From: Cristatella mucedo
Taxonomy: Eukaryota > Bryozoa > Phylactolaemata > Cristatellidae
Direction: 5' to 3'
Length of the DNA stretch: 64,000 nt
Assembly (NCBI GenBank): GCA_009760855.2
Contig: WPIO01000030.1
Location: 498,001 to 562,000 of the forward strand
This document shows positions 41,501 to 55,200 of the stretch, piece by piece. The translations under genes were made by a program, and so were the position numbers. Under the pieces are notes generated by a model that had not been told where the DNA came from, did no database searches, and worked only from the letters and a program-made list of their open reading frames with translations. The number at the start of each line of letters is the position of its first letter. The stretch's first letter is position 1.

Positions 41501-44500
41501 CCTAATTCAAGCATCACATACTACCACATCATCATAAAACGCTGGGCATAATTCAAGCATCACAGCGATACTACCACATCATCATAAAACGCTGGGCATA
41601 TTACCAACTTTACAAAGCGAACAGTTTAGTGCATGCAAGAGCAGATAAACGGTGCCCTCGGGTAACCAGCAACCTTTGCACTCAGCAAGGCTGCAAACAG
41701 GCTTTCTTTCACAGTCGATCACGTAAGTAAATGACCATGCACCTTACCCGGTTCCGACGATACAATGAGTGGCTGGCTACCTGGTTGGCAGTATACATTT
41801 CTTATCAGTCTGCCTACAGCACACATTAACCGTCCCTCATTGACTGCGAGCCGTGTTACAGCCCCTGGCCAGTCATAAGTTGCTGGCTGCCCTACCGCTG
41901 GTGCTTGCAAGGCGACGGTGGGCAGCAGCGCCAGGCCTGCTTAACGATAAGAGCTCTCACCTACTAGCCACGTCGCATCAAACTAAGTAAAGCAAATCCT
42001 AAAGCACTGTACGTCGAGACAGCATAGCGACAGTGGACGACTCGTGCCACTCGATGAAGAATAGTCACCCTAACTCAAAGGTAACCGAAATGGTAAAGTC
42101 CGAAAGGAAACTTACCAAACCGAGAGCGCTTCAACCATGGGGCTGGTGATTGCTCCTCCGGTGAGTCGCTGCTTTCATCACAAGACGACTCGGATGCATG
42201 CTTCTGCTTTCTTAGGCTGATCGCGGGCTTCACACCAGAAGTCAAGTCTGCACAACATCAAAAACACAAATGCCTAGGCGACTGGACACGGCAGCGCTAA
42301 CAGAGCAGAGAAAGAGTGCAATTCCCTTTGCAGCAAATGTAAAGCGCTTAGAAAGAGATTTAGTTTTTTGAGGCGCTTTATCAAGTGTATTATTATTATT
42401 ATATGACTTTGCCTGACACTATTATGCATGTGCTTTCGGCAATGAGTCATCAAGGCAGTGGCTATTCTCAGGCTGAGCAAGTCGCTCGTGCATTTTTCCC
42501 GAAGGCAGCGCAGTCTCGATTGAGCCAGAGAGGTGCTAAAAGTCGCAGGTCAATATCGGGATCCTGTAAAATGGGTACTCCAGGGTTAGGTCACAGGCAT
42601 TTTTTTCACTATCTATAATCTCCTTCTTGATGACGTCATAGCCGAATGCATCTTGGCTTCCGTATCTATACCAATGACACCCAGCTCTACATATCATTTG
42701 ACTTGTGCCAAGCAATACTTCTCATATAACCCATTTGATTGCCTTACTGCCACTTTCGACATTTTGATTTTGATGACTACTAACTTCCTGAGGCATAGCA
42801 ATTAGAAACCTGATTGTCATAGGTAAAACTATTTATTAGTCGAAGACCTATACCTCAAGATTGTTTTAGGCGGCATAACTTCAATGATGTCGCCCATAAT
42901 CTAGGTGTTGTTCTCTCACACGACTTGTCATTGGATGAGCACTAAACTTGCATGTAGGCATATGTCAAGTTACGGAACACGGCCAAAATTGAGGCCAACT
43001 AAGATAAATATCGAGTAGCCAATAGGTCAGGTTTTTGCTAGGTTACACTCACATTATTGCACTTTCTTTTATGCAGGACTCCCGGGCTATGCTCTTAAGC
43101 CTCTAAAACTAGAGTAAAACCCAGCAGCTCGTCTGTTCTAATATCAATGGCATAGCTACCTGATCACCCCAGTGTTGTCAGAGATTCGCACGCTCCCTAG
43201 CAAGAGTAGAATCGATTTCAAGATCCGATGTCAGGCTTCAATGAAGCTAGCGCCATCCTTTCTATCCGACAGTCTGGCTCCTCCCGTGTGCTCTCGCACC
43301 GCCTGCATTTCAGCGTATATCATTTTGCCAGCCCTCGGACTAAATTAAAATCTTTTGATGATCGAACCTTCAGCTCATATGCATCCAAAGTCAGGAACTC
43401 GCTTCCAGCTACGGTAACTACCTGTGAGCAGTGATGGCACACTAGGTGGTGGTTGCTTTTTACGACATCGGTCCCAATATCGTGAGTTCTAGTCCTGCGA
43501 TGGGCGATCCTTAATTGCCACTGCAAGCGGTGGTGACAGCCGTAAAGGCTCTTCTGCTGCTTTACAAAAGAGGCTGCTAAATCAGCTAGTGTTTATTTAT
43601 CCTTAGAAATCTCTGCTATTGTCTTTCTGTTGGCTTCCACATACTTGCCTAAAGATGATACTTGGTTGTTTTTGCATTATCGATACCATGGAAGTCATTC
43701 AAGCTTGGGAAGTGATTCCCTTGCAGCAAACTGCAAGGTTTCTGGATAAATATTAAATTCTCTTAGCGTGCTATTCAAGCGACCTGTAATTATTTTAATT
43801 ATGATTCTTATTATTAGCATGTCCACTGAATCATAGGAAACCATTTAAAATAGCCACATTGAACAGTGTTGGCCAAGGTAATGTGCTAAGTAAGCGATGG
43901 GATACCTGCGTTCAGCATGCACCAACCATCGTCTCCTGTGCAACCAGCCACTGAACAACTCATTAAATAATACCCCCAGTACAAGATCAACACCAAATTT
44001 GAAAGATAACCTGTGTTCTCAGTTGCTGTTGAGGCGATTTCGGCTGCATGGCTGACTACTCTCAGTTCGGGTAGGCACACTTGGCAAGAAGAGGAGCTGT
44101 GGCAAGCTGAACATCTGGCCTCCAATCGAAGCCCATAGTGAAGCGCCACGTGGTGCATTAATGAAGTTAGTTGTGCCGTGACGTACTTGCATTCATGACA
44201 TTTGTATTCGATCATCTAAAATACCACAGGCACCACAGCTTGGTCAGAAAGCATCAGAGACACATCTAGATCCCATATCCAGCTCTACTGAGCCCCATCG
44301 AGCACATGCTGCCTCAGCAATGAACCATATTATTAGTTTGCTGCAAAACATCACACTTTATGGCCATGCTACGTAGCACCAAAACAGAATTCTCCCCAGC
44401 CCGGCATTGGAAGCTTTGGAACTTGGAAGCACTGATAAAGTTATTGCACTTGTACGGTGAGCCATTACAGCCTAATACATATGCATCATACCAGACCTAA

Positions 44501-46201
44501 GAACGGGCAGGTGAGTTGTTAGCGGTGAGCATGATGAAGGAGCTGCCAACACATTGTGTTGCCAGTGTGCCACATTCCATGAAAACTGCCACTCAGGAGT
44601 GAACAAGTATAACCGCATGGGAGACTAATACAGTCCTTAGACGAAGAATTTCTTCTTATCTCATTTAGTTGCCCAAATTTAACTATAGGCAGTTAGCATC
44701 ACAGGCATGCACGTACAACTTCCACATGCGATTTAGTAGAGATTGGATAGATATGCAGCCAAAACGCATCACTCTCACGATCAAATTTAAACATCCAGCC
44801 CCCAAAGGCCTAGCAACTTTAGCAAAAATGTTTTTAATTTCGACAAAATATGACGCTAGAGTCATAGCTAGTCTTAGCTTTAACAGGTACTATTACATAT
44901 ATATACTATTGGGTTCAACCGCCATGCATTAAAATACTTTCTGGTTTTAGAATGGGCACTTGGCCTGCCAGAATCAAATCCATTGGTGTCATCCCAGTCT
45001 AACTTTGTGAAGGAATAGCTGCCGTACTGCTATAGTCTCAACAAAGATTAGCTGATATAACCGCCTTATTAATATAGAAGCAGAACGGCGTTAACGGCTA
45101 TCACCACCGCTTGGAGTGCACAAGCAGGATCAACCACTGCATAACTCAAACTCACGACCCGGACGGTGAAGAGCATGCACCTTAATCACTCTTCTAAAGA
45201 CCAGTATCTTAAAATGCAGCTCATGATTAATGCAAATAGCAGCGTCAACTTCATTTAACAAATTGATTGAAAATGCAGCGAGAAGTTCTTCCTAACAAGC
45301 AGCTGGATAGGCAAGCATAATACTCATGATACTACGTAGCTAGCATTAGCCGAATCAGGAAATGCAACGCCAACGAGAGCTTGTCCAGTGCATATGAAGA
45401 AGCAAAAGATCCATGCTGCTTTTTGGTTTCATCTGAAGTCCTGCAACGGTTGAGCTCCACATAGCTCATGAAACGGCTATTCAGGTGAAAGCTACAAGGC
45501 TGCAGTAATAGCCTCTAACTCCTGTCCCCCTGATTTGACACTGCGATACTACAATTTGTAAGGAAGTACTATATGCTCTTACAGAGGCATGTTGACGAGA
45601 AAGAAGGTATTCCTCTTATTATCAATTATTTTACCTGCTGGTTAGTGGACAGAATAAACATTGCAAGCAATCTATTTTCTAGGTCAGTTAAACCACCGGC
45701 CAAATAACTGGCTGCACAAAGTATATCAAGTCATCAGCCTCGATCGATGTAAAATATTGCAAGAAAATTCTTCAAGACATCCACCGTTTCCAGCATCACT
45801 TTTCTATTTCTCCACCGTTACGAAGCCTTGATCATTCCTTTGGATGATCCGAATTGCATAGACTAGCTATATCGTCAGACTCATGAAACAACACTAATGT
45901 ATGTGAGTATCAAATGACTTTTATGGGTATAAATTCAGTATTAAAAGTATGCACGAATAAATAAATGAAGATTAACCCTTGTTACCCGTAAGAAAAATAC
46001 TTTTGATTTATTGAAGTACATGAAGACGGCTGCACAAACAGGACAGATATTTACAGAGGTTTAGTTCGGCTTAGTTGCATAAATGAAGGCAACATTGATA
46101 AAAATGCATAGAGCTGAAATTTGAACTCACTCACACTCTGCTTGTAGATCATGCATGCTGCTTCACTATTTCAGGTTCTCCTTCAACAGCCAACACATAG
46201 C

Positions 46202-46249
<48 letters not shown>

Positions 46250-49200
46250 CATGTAGACGTATATACCATGGTATATATAACTCCAATAACTGATAGGAAG
46301 CTGCTAGCGTGACAGTTTAGAAATGAAAACTTTGCCAGGGAAACTGCATGGAGCCATACATAGGTTTCACAACTAAACAGAAGATAAGATTTTAAAATTT
46401 GTAAAGTGTAACTAACCAATTAGCAGCTTTCGGAAAAATCTCCATAATAACAAATAATAATAATACATTTTTATAGTGCCTTTGAAGAACTAAATCTCTT
46501 TCTAGGCACTTTACATTTGCTGAAAAGTATATGGCACATCTCAAGCCGATACGTTTTCACTTGCCTGGCTTAAAACACTCAACCCTTTAAGATGTGAAAC
46601 AACTTTTATCGAATACACCCAAAACCAAGTAAATAAAATGGCAACGCTCTAAGAAATTTTCTTGAACAAGATCAGCTTTTCATTTAATTTGTTTAAGGTT
46701 CATAGTGGCATGGCCATACTGATGGGTGTATTTACTCTATACTTAATTATCTGGCCATACCAGCAAGCAACAAAGGACGAGATTGCAACAGAATCTCTGG
46801 AGTAAGAGTATACTGTGACTTTCGGTGCATAAAGCTTCTCGAAAATATTATTTTCTACTGATCAAGTACACAGTCAGGCCAGATACCCGATAAACTATTA
46901 TAGAAGGAAAATGGATACTCCTGAAAGAACAGTAAGCACAAATATAGCTGACCTCTCAAAAGATCTGCACAGTGTTCAAAGATTTCAGAGTGCTATAAGC
47001 ACTATTTAATTTATATTTTGCCGAAGAGAAAGATGAAATAAAATTGTTATGGCAGCCGTGAGTTGAATTAGGATAGCCGAGATCTAAATCACTCAGGTAC
47101 AAACATCAGACACATCAACAGTACAACTATGTACATGATTCATGAAGTAACTCAATCAGATGACATTCAAGTAAACAATTGCAATAACTTACCCTCCTCG
47201 TGGTATTTGGTTCTGGGATAGCATTGTCTTCTGTAACTACATCATGCAATTTGCATGCTGTCTCTTGAAGCTCGTGAGCATCTGACGAGATTTCTGCAGT
47301 TGTTTGGGCTATTGGTGGGCAGTTCGCATCGAAGTCAATGAAAAGTTCTTCAACCGAGTTGGTAGCATGACCATGGCTTACTGATGAAACTACAGTGGCT
47401 TCGGGTTGAGAGTCAGCTATATCTTGGCATCTGGCAACTTCGGTTCGAATTATCTCGGCTTCCATTTCTATATTTGCTCAGGGAGATCTTCCTTATCCAG
47501 TTGGTGGTTGCCAACAACATCAACTTTACACCTGTGATAACAGTCAGAGATGATTATTATGACTGCAGCAACATTACCATTAATGCAGGAGTTTTGAGTT
47601 TGAGCTTGCACACATATAGAATCATTCTCAAAAGGTCCACACAGCCTAGCATATAAGCCTAGCATATAGCATAGAGCCTAGCATATAGCAGTTTAAATAC
47701 ACCAAAGGCTTTTATACATGCAAATAAATAAATAAATATATATATACATCCACATACTCAAAAAATAATACATATTTAACGAACTATATCTATAAATACA
47801 CCACTTGGCAATAAGACTAGGCATCCAATAAAAAATGTGCTTACACTTTTGTGTGATTTACACAGCCAACAACATGTGATGCTCTTTGATGCTTATGACC
47901 AACTTTCTTTGATGATCTTGCCAGGTCGAGTGGTCATACACAATTTGACCGTGGATTACGCCGGAGAGCTTAGGCAGTCTATCATTTTGCCATTAACATT
48001 CAGCAAATTGCTATCAGTTTGCTTAAGGCATTTGCTTTGATTAGTCAAGGACAGCTACACACAAACCATTACTGGGAGGAGTGCAGTTATTCGATGGATA
48101 TCCGAATTAGCAATGCAGAATATACTGACCTGGTCTTACTTCCTCATTATTTTGACCAGAAATAACTTGCCCCTTAGTATCATTTAACACGTTAGTCCGT
48201 CAGTACCAGCACTATTAACAGACACTAGATATGCTTCCGATCCTATATATACAACGGCCATGTGCTCGCTTGAAACGGAGCACATAAATTAGGTTCGCGA
48301 TCTCGTATACTACCCGGTATTACGAATTCAAGAGCAATACTTGTCCACGAAACGTTGCAATGAATGAAATTGGCGGGATAGATGTGTACCTGAGATTACT
48401 GCAGCGGATGGTAGAGATGGCGGATAGCAGAGAGCGGATGGTAGAGAGCAACCAAGGGACAGAATTACGTCGAAACCGATATCTCTCACTGCACCACGAA
48501 AATATTTCCTCCTACAGACCGCCCAACCAGCCAAGTGCCCATAGATATTTAATGCCATGCCGGAATCTGGCATGTGTGTGGTGGCGCGAAGACCCATAAA
48601 GGTCTTACGCCGGAGTTTCCTGACAAAATCGCCGCCTCGCACAGATCCGTTCTCTTATGCGAAAGACCGCGAAGCTATTCAATCAAAGGCTCATCAATGA
48701 AACTACTTTTAACGGTGCTCGCAAGCGAGCTGGGAGCTCTGGCTGGTTAGTACCCGACAGCGCAGCGGCAATTGCAACTCGGCGCGGGCTGTCGAGCCAT
48801 ACTGCTGGACCCAGGTGTTGCCGCTGCCACTCCCCAGAAACTTTCATTGAACACGAAGATTCAGTCGAGAAATAGCCCACCTTGCTACTCACTGTCATGG
48901 GACACCACCGCAACATGCCAGCATTCGGCGGGCGGCCGGCCGAAAATAACCAACTGGCTTTTACAGCCCGATCCAATGAGTTCATCTAAAACATACTCTG
49001 CACTAAATAAACAACCACATTCGAACTAATCATCCAAATAAAAATATATCAAAATATCTGTTAATTGGTGAATTTAGCTAATTCAATATGACTTGTAGCC
49101 ACAGAGCTCGATTTCACGACCCCAAAGGGCGGGAATTCTCGCGGCACACCCAAGTAGTGCAGCTCGCCCTGCCCGTCTCCGACTTTCAATCTTACCGGCG

Positions 49201-52200
49201 TAATGACGGCCAAACCCTGGTAAAAAAAACGTACGATTCTTTTATTTTGTGATCCTAGTATTTTTTGAGGTTGTTCTCATACTTCTCTCTAAGGTTCTAC
49301 GAGCACAATAGCCACTTCCATTCTGAACCGCGGCGACAGCGAAATATCCGCCAGTTACAACACAGAGGGATTTGTGAAGCGCAAAAAGACAGCTCTCTTC
49401 ATTCACAGCGAGCTTAAATTTGTTCAAAACATTCAGCGCCACAACTATTTATTGGAATTGTATACTCGTCTTAGTTATACGCCAGGGACACTAGCAACGA
49501 GACCTGGTATAGCTCTGGGGCGTTACAATCTGAAAATTCATCCCGGCGGAGGCTACGCGGACTAATAGCACGACCACACAGTATCTGAAAAAAGAATTGA
49601 GAAATCAAATTTATATTTTTTTAAGTTCAATCATCATTTGACCTGTACTTAAAAATCCTGGATTAGATACAGTGGTTCTTGAAACTATCGCCCATTTTCC
49701 CTTCTTCCTATTTTGGTAAAGATTCTTGAAACAATTGTCACTAGGCAGCAGATAGCACATATTGAATACAATGAAATGTTTCAACAGTTTCAATCGGGGT
49801 TCAAGCGTCAGTATACCACTGAAAGTGCTCTTCTCCGTGTAACATCGAACCTCACTAGCCGTAATGGCTCAGGTAAGGTAGTTGCTTTTCACGACCTCTT
49901 TCCCGAGGTCGTGGGTTCGAATCCTGTGGTAGGCAATTCTTTACTGCAGCTACAAGCGGTGGTGATAGCCGTAAAGGCTCTTCTGTCGCTATAAAAAAGA
50001 GGCTGTTGAATCAGCTAGTCTTTAACCAAACGACGATCCGAACATCATTGCTGTAGCACTGTTAGATTTATCGGCTGCTTTCGACACCATTGATCATGAT
50101 GCCCTATTTGAAAGATAGGTGCAAGCTGCAAAACAACGATTGGTCTGGTAAACGAGACACCAGCGTCGTTTAAATCGTACTTATCTGATCGCGTTCAATC
50201 AGTGTCGTTTGGAGATCAGGTCTCACGTACGAGACCAGTCACCTGTGGAGTCCCTCCAGAGTCCGTCCTCGGTTCTTTTCCCGGTCTCCGTTCATACTTA
50301 ACCTCGAGAAGAGCGATTCAGACCAATGGAATAGTATTTCACTTTAATGCTGACGATACACAGCTGTATATGTTATTCAAACCGTCGGAATCTGCTGCAG
50401 TACCTGATAAACTGAACGCTTGTCTTGCCGACATTCTATCCTTGATGTCGGATCATTTCTTAAAACTAAACGACGATACAACTGAACTGCTGCTCATAGG
50501 ACACCCTAGGCGTATGAGAGGGCTTTGCTCTTCTAAAAGGTGATGCGTTTGTGCGACCATCACCACGTTCTCGAAATTTAGGTGTCGTTTTCGACAACTG
50601 CCTAAATTTTAAATGCTTCGTTCAGAAGACTGCTTCTACAGCTAGCCATCACGTCCGATTCCTACCTAAGATTAATAACTAACTACCACGATGTCTTGCA
50701 CAAACTTTAACTGTTTCAATAGTTCCGTCTGTGCTAGATTATTGCAATTCCCTTCTGGCTGGTCAACCGAAAAAAGACATTGGGCCACTGCAGCTGGCTA
50801 TGAATTTGGCTGCAAAGCTAGTTTGTAAATCCCATAGATTTGACCACGTGTCTCCTTTGCCAAAAGAACTAGGATGGCTCCCGATTGACCAACGGATACA
50901 GAGCGATGCTCTAACGCTGACCCAGATGGCCGTCATGGCTTGGCCCCTCCGTACCATGCTGAACTGCTGCGCCAGTTTCGGCCTCTTCGTGTCCTCAGGT
51001 CCTGTATGGACAAAAATAGCTGTTGCATTGCTCCGACTAAAGACCGTTGGCGACAGAAGCTTTAGCTCTGCAGGTCCTGAACTGTAATAATAATAATTAT
51101 AGGAATGCTCTTGATAAAGTGCCCTCAAAGAACTCTATCTCTCTCTAGGCCCTTTACATTTGCTGCTAAGGGAAATGCAATTGAATGGCGAGTATTACCA
51201 TGCTTGCAGAACTCGCTTCCACGGCTCTCATGCAACGGCAAAAACTCTCTTGCTGCCGACTACAGCACATCCTTTTCGGTGGTCCTGAGCTGCTACTTTC
51301 ATGCTACTCACTACCTCACGTGCTCTCCTGACTCTTCGGTGCTTCCCACTTTCTTTTTGTTGCACGAGATAAACTTTGTTTGCTGTCGAATGCGTACCGA
51401 AAGCCGCTTAGGCTCTGGGCGCACTATACATCCATTTCCCAACCTCCCATTAAGAAATAAAACTCAAGTGTCGAGGTAATAATATAATAATAATAATGCA
51501 CTTGATAAAGCGCCCTCAGAGAACTCAATCTCTCTCTAGGCGCGTTACATTAGCTGCAAAGGGAAATGCAATTGAATGGTGAGTAATATCATGCTTGATA
51601 AACAAACAACATGAATAACATGGTTAGGGGTGACATGCACAGGGTCAGCATGCAAATGTGGTTTGTACTGTCATGCCCAGTGTCAGCACGCATAAGCACA
51701 TGAAGGACAAATCACAGGGGCCCACTAAATGCTGTCCTAACTAGGTGTGTTTTTAAGTTCTTGTGAAATTTGGTCAAAGCAGGGGATGTTCTGACGCAAG
51801 TCGGGAAGAAGTTCCAGGCTTTAGGAGCATACGAACTAAATGCACGGTCTCCAAAGGATTTGAGGTTTGTACGAGGTATTTGTAGACTGTTGGATTCCGA
51901 AAAGCGTGTGGTACGATGCTTGGCCTGGTGGGGGAGCATATCGGAGAGATAGGCAGGAGCCAAAGAATTAAGTGACCTAAAAGTGAGCGACAAAACCTTG
52001 AAGTCAATCTGTTGCTTGACTGGTAGCCAGTGCAGGTCGGCGAGAAGTTGTGTAATGTGGCAACTGCGACTCTCACGACAGACAAGCCTAGCTGTAGAGG
52101 TTTGCACCAGCTGCAATCGCCTGATCGCGAATGCTGGTAGGCCAGCGAGCAGTGAGTTGCAGAAGTCAAGACGGCGTGTCACGAATGCATGGACCAACTT

Positions 52201-55200
52201 TTTGTAACATGACTCATAGATTTCGCGCTGATTCAACAGGAAATATGCTGGCAGAACCCATTTTAACGTCAGCCTTTCCAATTTGTGAATCACACTGGGT
52301 TTGCCCATAACTCTTAAGTTAGTTTTCTCATCGCTTAGTTTTAGAAAATTGGCTGCTATCCATGAGCGGATGCCATCAATACATGCAGCATGTAAGTTGA
52401 GAGAATTTGAGATGCTCGAAGGCTGGGAGGGATCAAAGCAACGGTACAAAACAATCCCAGCTGATAAAACAGCCTGTTTTGTATAGCGACAGAAGAGCCT
52501 TTACGGCTATCACCACAGCTTGCAGTGGCGATAAAGAATCGCCCACCGCAGGAAGCGAACCCACGACCTCGGGACCGAGGTCATGAAAGCAACCGCCTTA
52601 CCTAGTGTGCCATCACGGCTTACCAACTGAGTGTCATCTGCATAGAAGTGAAAGCCTTGAATGTGCTCGGCAATCACATCAGCAAGAGGGAGAGTATAAA
52701 CTGTGAAAAGAACCGGACCTAGCACGGAGCCCTGAGGTACTCCATGTTTCAGAGGTACCTCGGATGATCTTTGTCCATTCACGTCCAGACTGTGGAGTCT
52801 CCCACTGAGATATGACCTGAACCATTGCAGAGCAGTGCCAGTGATGCCCAGGTGAGATGAGAGGCGCTCTAGAAGAACTTTATGATCGATAGTATCAAAA
52901 GCGGGCCGAAAGATCGAGCAAAACAAGCAGAGACACTATTCCCATGTCTGCATTCCTATTTTGGTCTTTGTATACCCTAAGCGATGCTGATTCTGTGGAG
53001 TGATTAGCTCTAAATCCTGACTGGAAATTACTATCAAGGTGTGAAGTTTCGATATATGAGTTCAGCTGGTCCACGACGACCCGTTCCAGTGTCTTTGATA
53101 GGAATGGTAGAAGGGAGACTGGGTGGTAGTTGCTTAAGTTCTATTGGTCTAGTGTCGCTTTCTTGAGAAGTGACCTGACTACAGCTTTTTTGAAAGGTGC
53201 TGGGACATGAGCTGAGGCTAATGACATATTGATCATGCTAGTTAAGCATGGCAGCCGCAGATCAATGCAACGTAGGAGCAGGACAGTGGGAATAGAGTCC
53301 AAAGGACTTGTTGTCTTCTTTGATTGGGATACAAACTTCAGGAAGTGATCACCAGTGACCTGCTGAAATGCAGACATTGAGGTGCAGCCAGGAATCGGGA
53401 AACAGCATTTCAGTGGGGATGTTGTCATCGCAGGAATGGATTCCCAGATCTTGTCTATCTTCTACACAAAGAATCGAAAGAAGCGATCGGCCAGGTACAC
53501 AAGGATAATCAGGTAAGGAGCTAACGTGAGAGCGGTTGTGGAGACGGTTGATCGTCGACATCAGCATTGTTTGATTGTGCATCTGTGATTCAACAATGTT
53601 TTTATAGAAGCTAGACTTTGCCTTTGCTAGGATCGACTAGTACGAGCTGCAGTAGTCTTCATATGCCTGTCGGTGGATAGTCAGTCTGGATCTTTTGTAT
53701 TCTTTTTCAAGCTTTCGCTTAGTAGACCTGGCTAGTTTAACGTCTGTGGGAAACCGTTGGCCGTCTGGGCGAGGGCAAACAGTTCGCTTTGTCACAGGTG
53801 CAAACTCGTCTAGCGTGTCAGCTAGTGTCGTGTTGTAGCTATCTACCAATGATTACAGATCGGAGGGAGAACTGAGCAGCAGAGGTGAAGTAGATATTCT
53901 CGCAGGACAGCATCGATGTCAAGGGTCTTGAGGTTTCGCGATTCACAGGTAATTCGAGAGCAGGAGGTGGGCACACACTGTAGATTGAATGAGATCTGCA
54001 TGTGGTCAGATAAGCTGGATTTGGTAATAATTGGTGATGATAAAGTGCAGTTGTATGAGAAAATCTGGTCGAGTGTGTGGCCCTTGATGTGAGCAGGGCC
54101 ATGCACATGTGCCACAAGAGACAATGAGTCAGTCAATGCACGAAATTCGGTGCTGAAAGCGTCAGATAAGTTATCAAAGTGAACGTTGAAATCACCCATA
54201 ACGAGGAAGGATCGATTCTTGCACACAGAATCGAAATGAGATCGGAAAAATCTGAGATAAAGGAGGATTTGATACCTTGTGGGCGATCGACTACTGCCAC
54301 TATCGGTAGCTTGTTTAAGGATGAGACCAAGACAATTGATTCAAAAGACTGCTTCGAGCGTACTTCAAATGGCTTGAAGTTGAATTTGGAGCGCACGATG
54401 ATGAAAACTCCATCTCCAGTTTTGATTGATCTAGGGGTGTGAAAGAACAAGAAATCAGATGGGGTAGCGTCTTTAATTGTCGGGCAGTTTATCGATTTTA
54501 GCCAAGTTTCAGTTAGGGCGAGCAGGTCGATACTATTTTCAGATTAAATTCGCTTATTACCAGAGGGTTATTGCACATTGAGCGACGATTCCAAAGGCAA
54601 GCCTTAAGTATGGCCGATGGAGTTACAACAGGCCTGATGACCACTAAGTTAGAGTGATTCACACTGACGCATGTGGGGGAGCGTGCTGAGCGGTTCGAGA
54701 CAATGCTAGGAATACCAAACGAACGGGTACTCAGCTCGAAGTTCCCACCCAACGAGCCGCGTCTGACCAGGGTCCGGCCACCTCGGCGGCTACTGGGTGC
54801 TTTTCGAGGTGTAATAAATTGCTATCACAAAGACTTAAAAATATACATAAATAAAATCTGTAGATGCAGTAATACATACAATGTTAGAAATTGAAGTTCA
54901 AAACTTGGCTTGCCCTATTTTTGTTTCGCAGAATCGCAGACCATTTTTTTTTATCTTCGAGATATGCTAAATCTAATTTAGTAGAAATGCTTGCCAAGCC
55001 AATTAGTCGTTCTTGACACATTATTGAACGGAGATACGTTTTTATTTGAATTAGTTTTGAAAAAGTTCTTTCTTGACTAGCCACTGAAATTGGCATGGTC
55101 AATTCAATTCTGAGGGTCACTGAAAGATTGGGATACACTTCTGTCAATCTCTACTGCAATAGAAATTGCAAGACCTCTCGGGCATTCATAGTCTGCTGAA

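Larger units (their letters stand above)
49620..51470 (+). mobile_element. LINE B relic, plus strand, with two insertions
   Basis: Reads the [19 protein letters not shown] region (near 49682-49740), [19 protein letters not shown] (49789-49845), then a SINE-1. It continues [20 protein letters not shown] (near 50055-50110), [31 protein letters not shown] (the catalytic motif is changed to NADD) and [19 protein letters not shown]. After the C-terminal block a 117-base LINE A tip sits at 51087-51203, then LINE B resumes with AGAACTCGCTTCCACGGCTC to about 51470. Inactive. Confidence 0.85.

Noticed and set aside
48090-48190. Minus-strand stretch reading [20 protein letters not shown] before GTCAGT, a possible extra ZNF exon
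   Set aside because: Looks protein-like, but the available acceptor gives phase 0 while the gap between 61769 and 47467 needs phase 1 at both sides, and the polypyrimidine tract is poor. It remains possible as an alternative exon.
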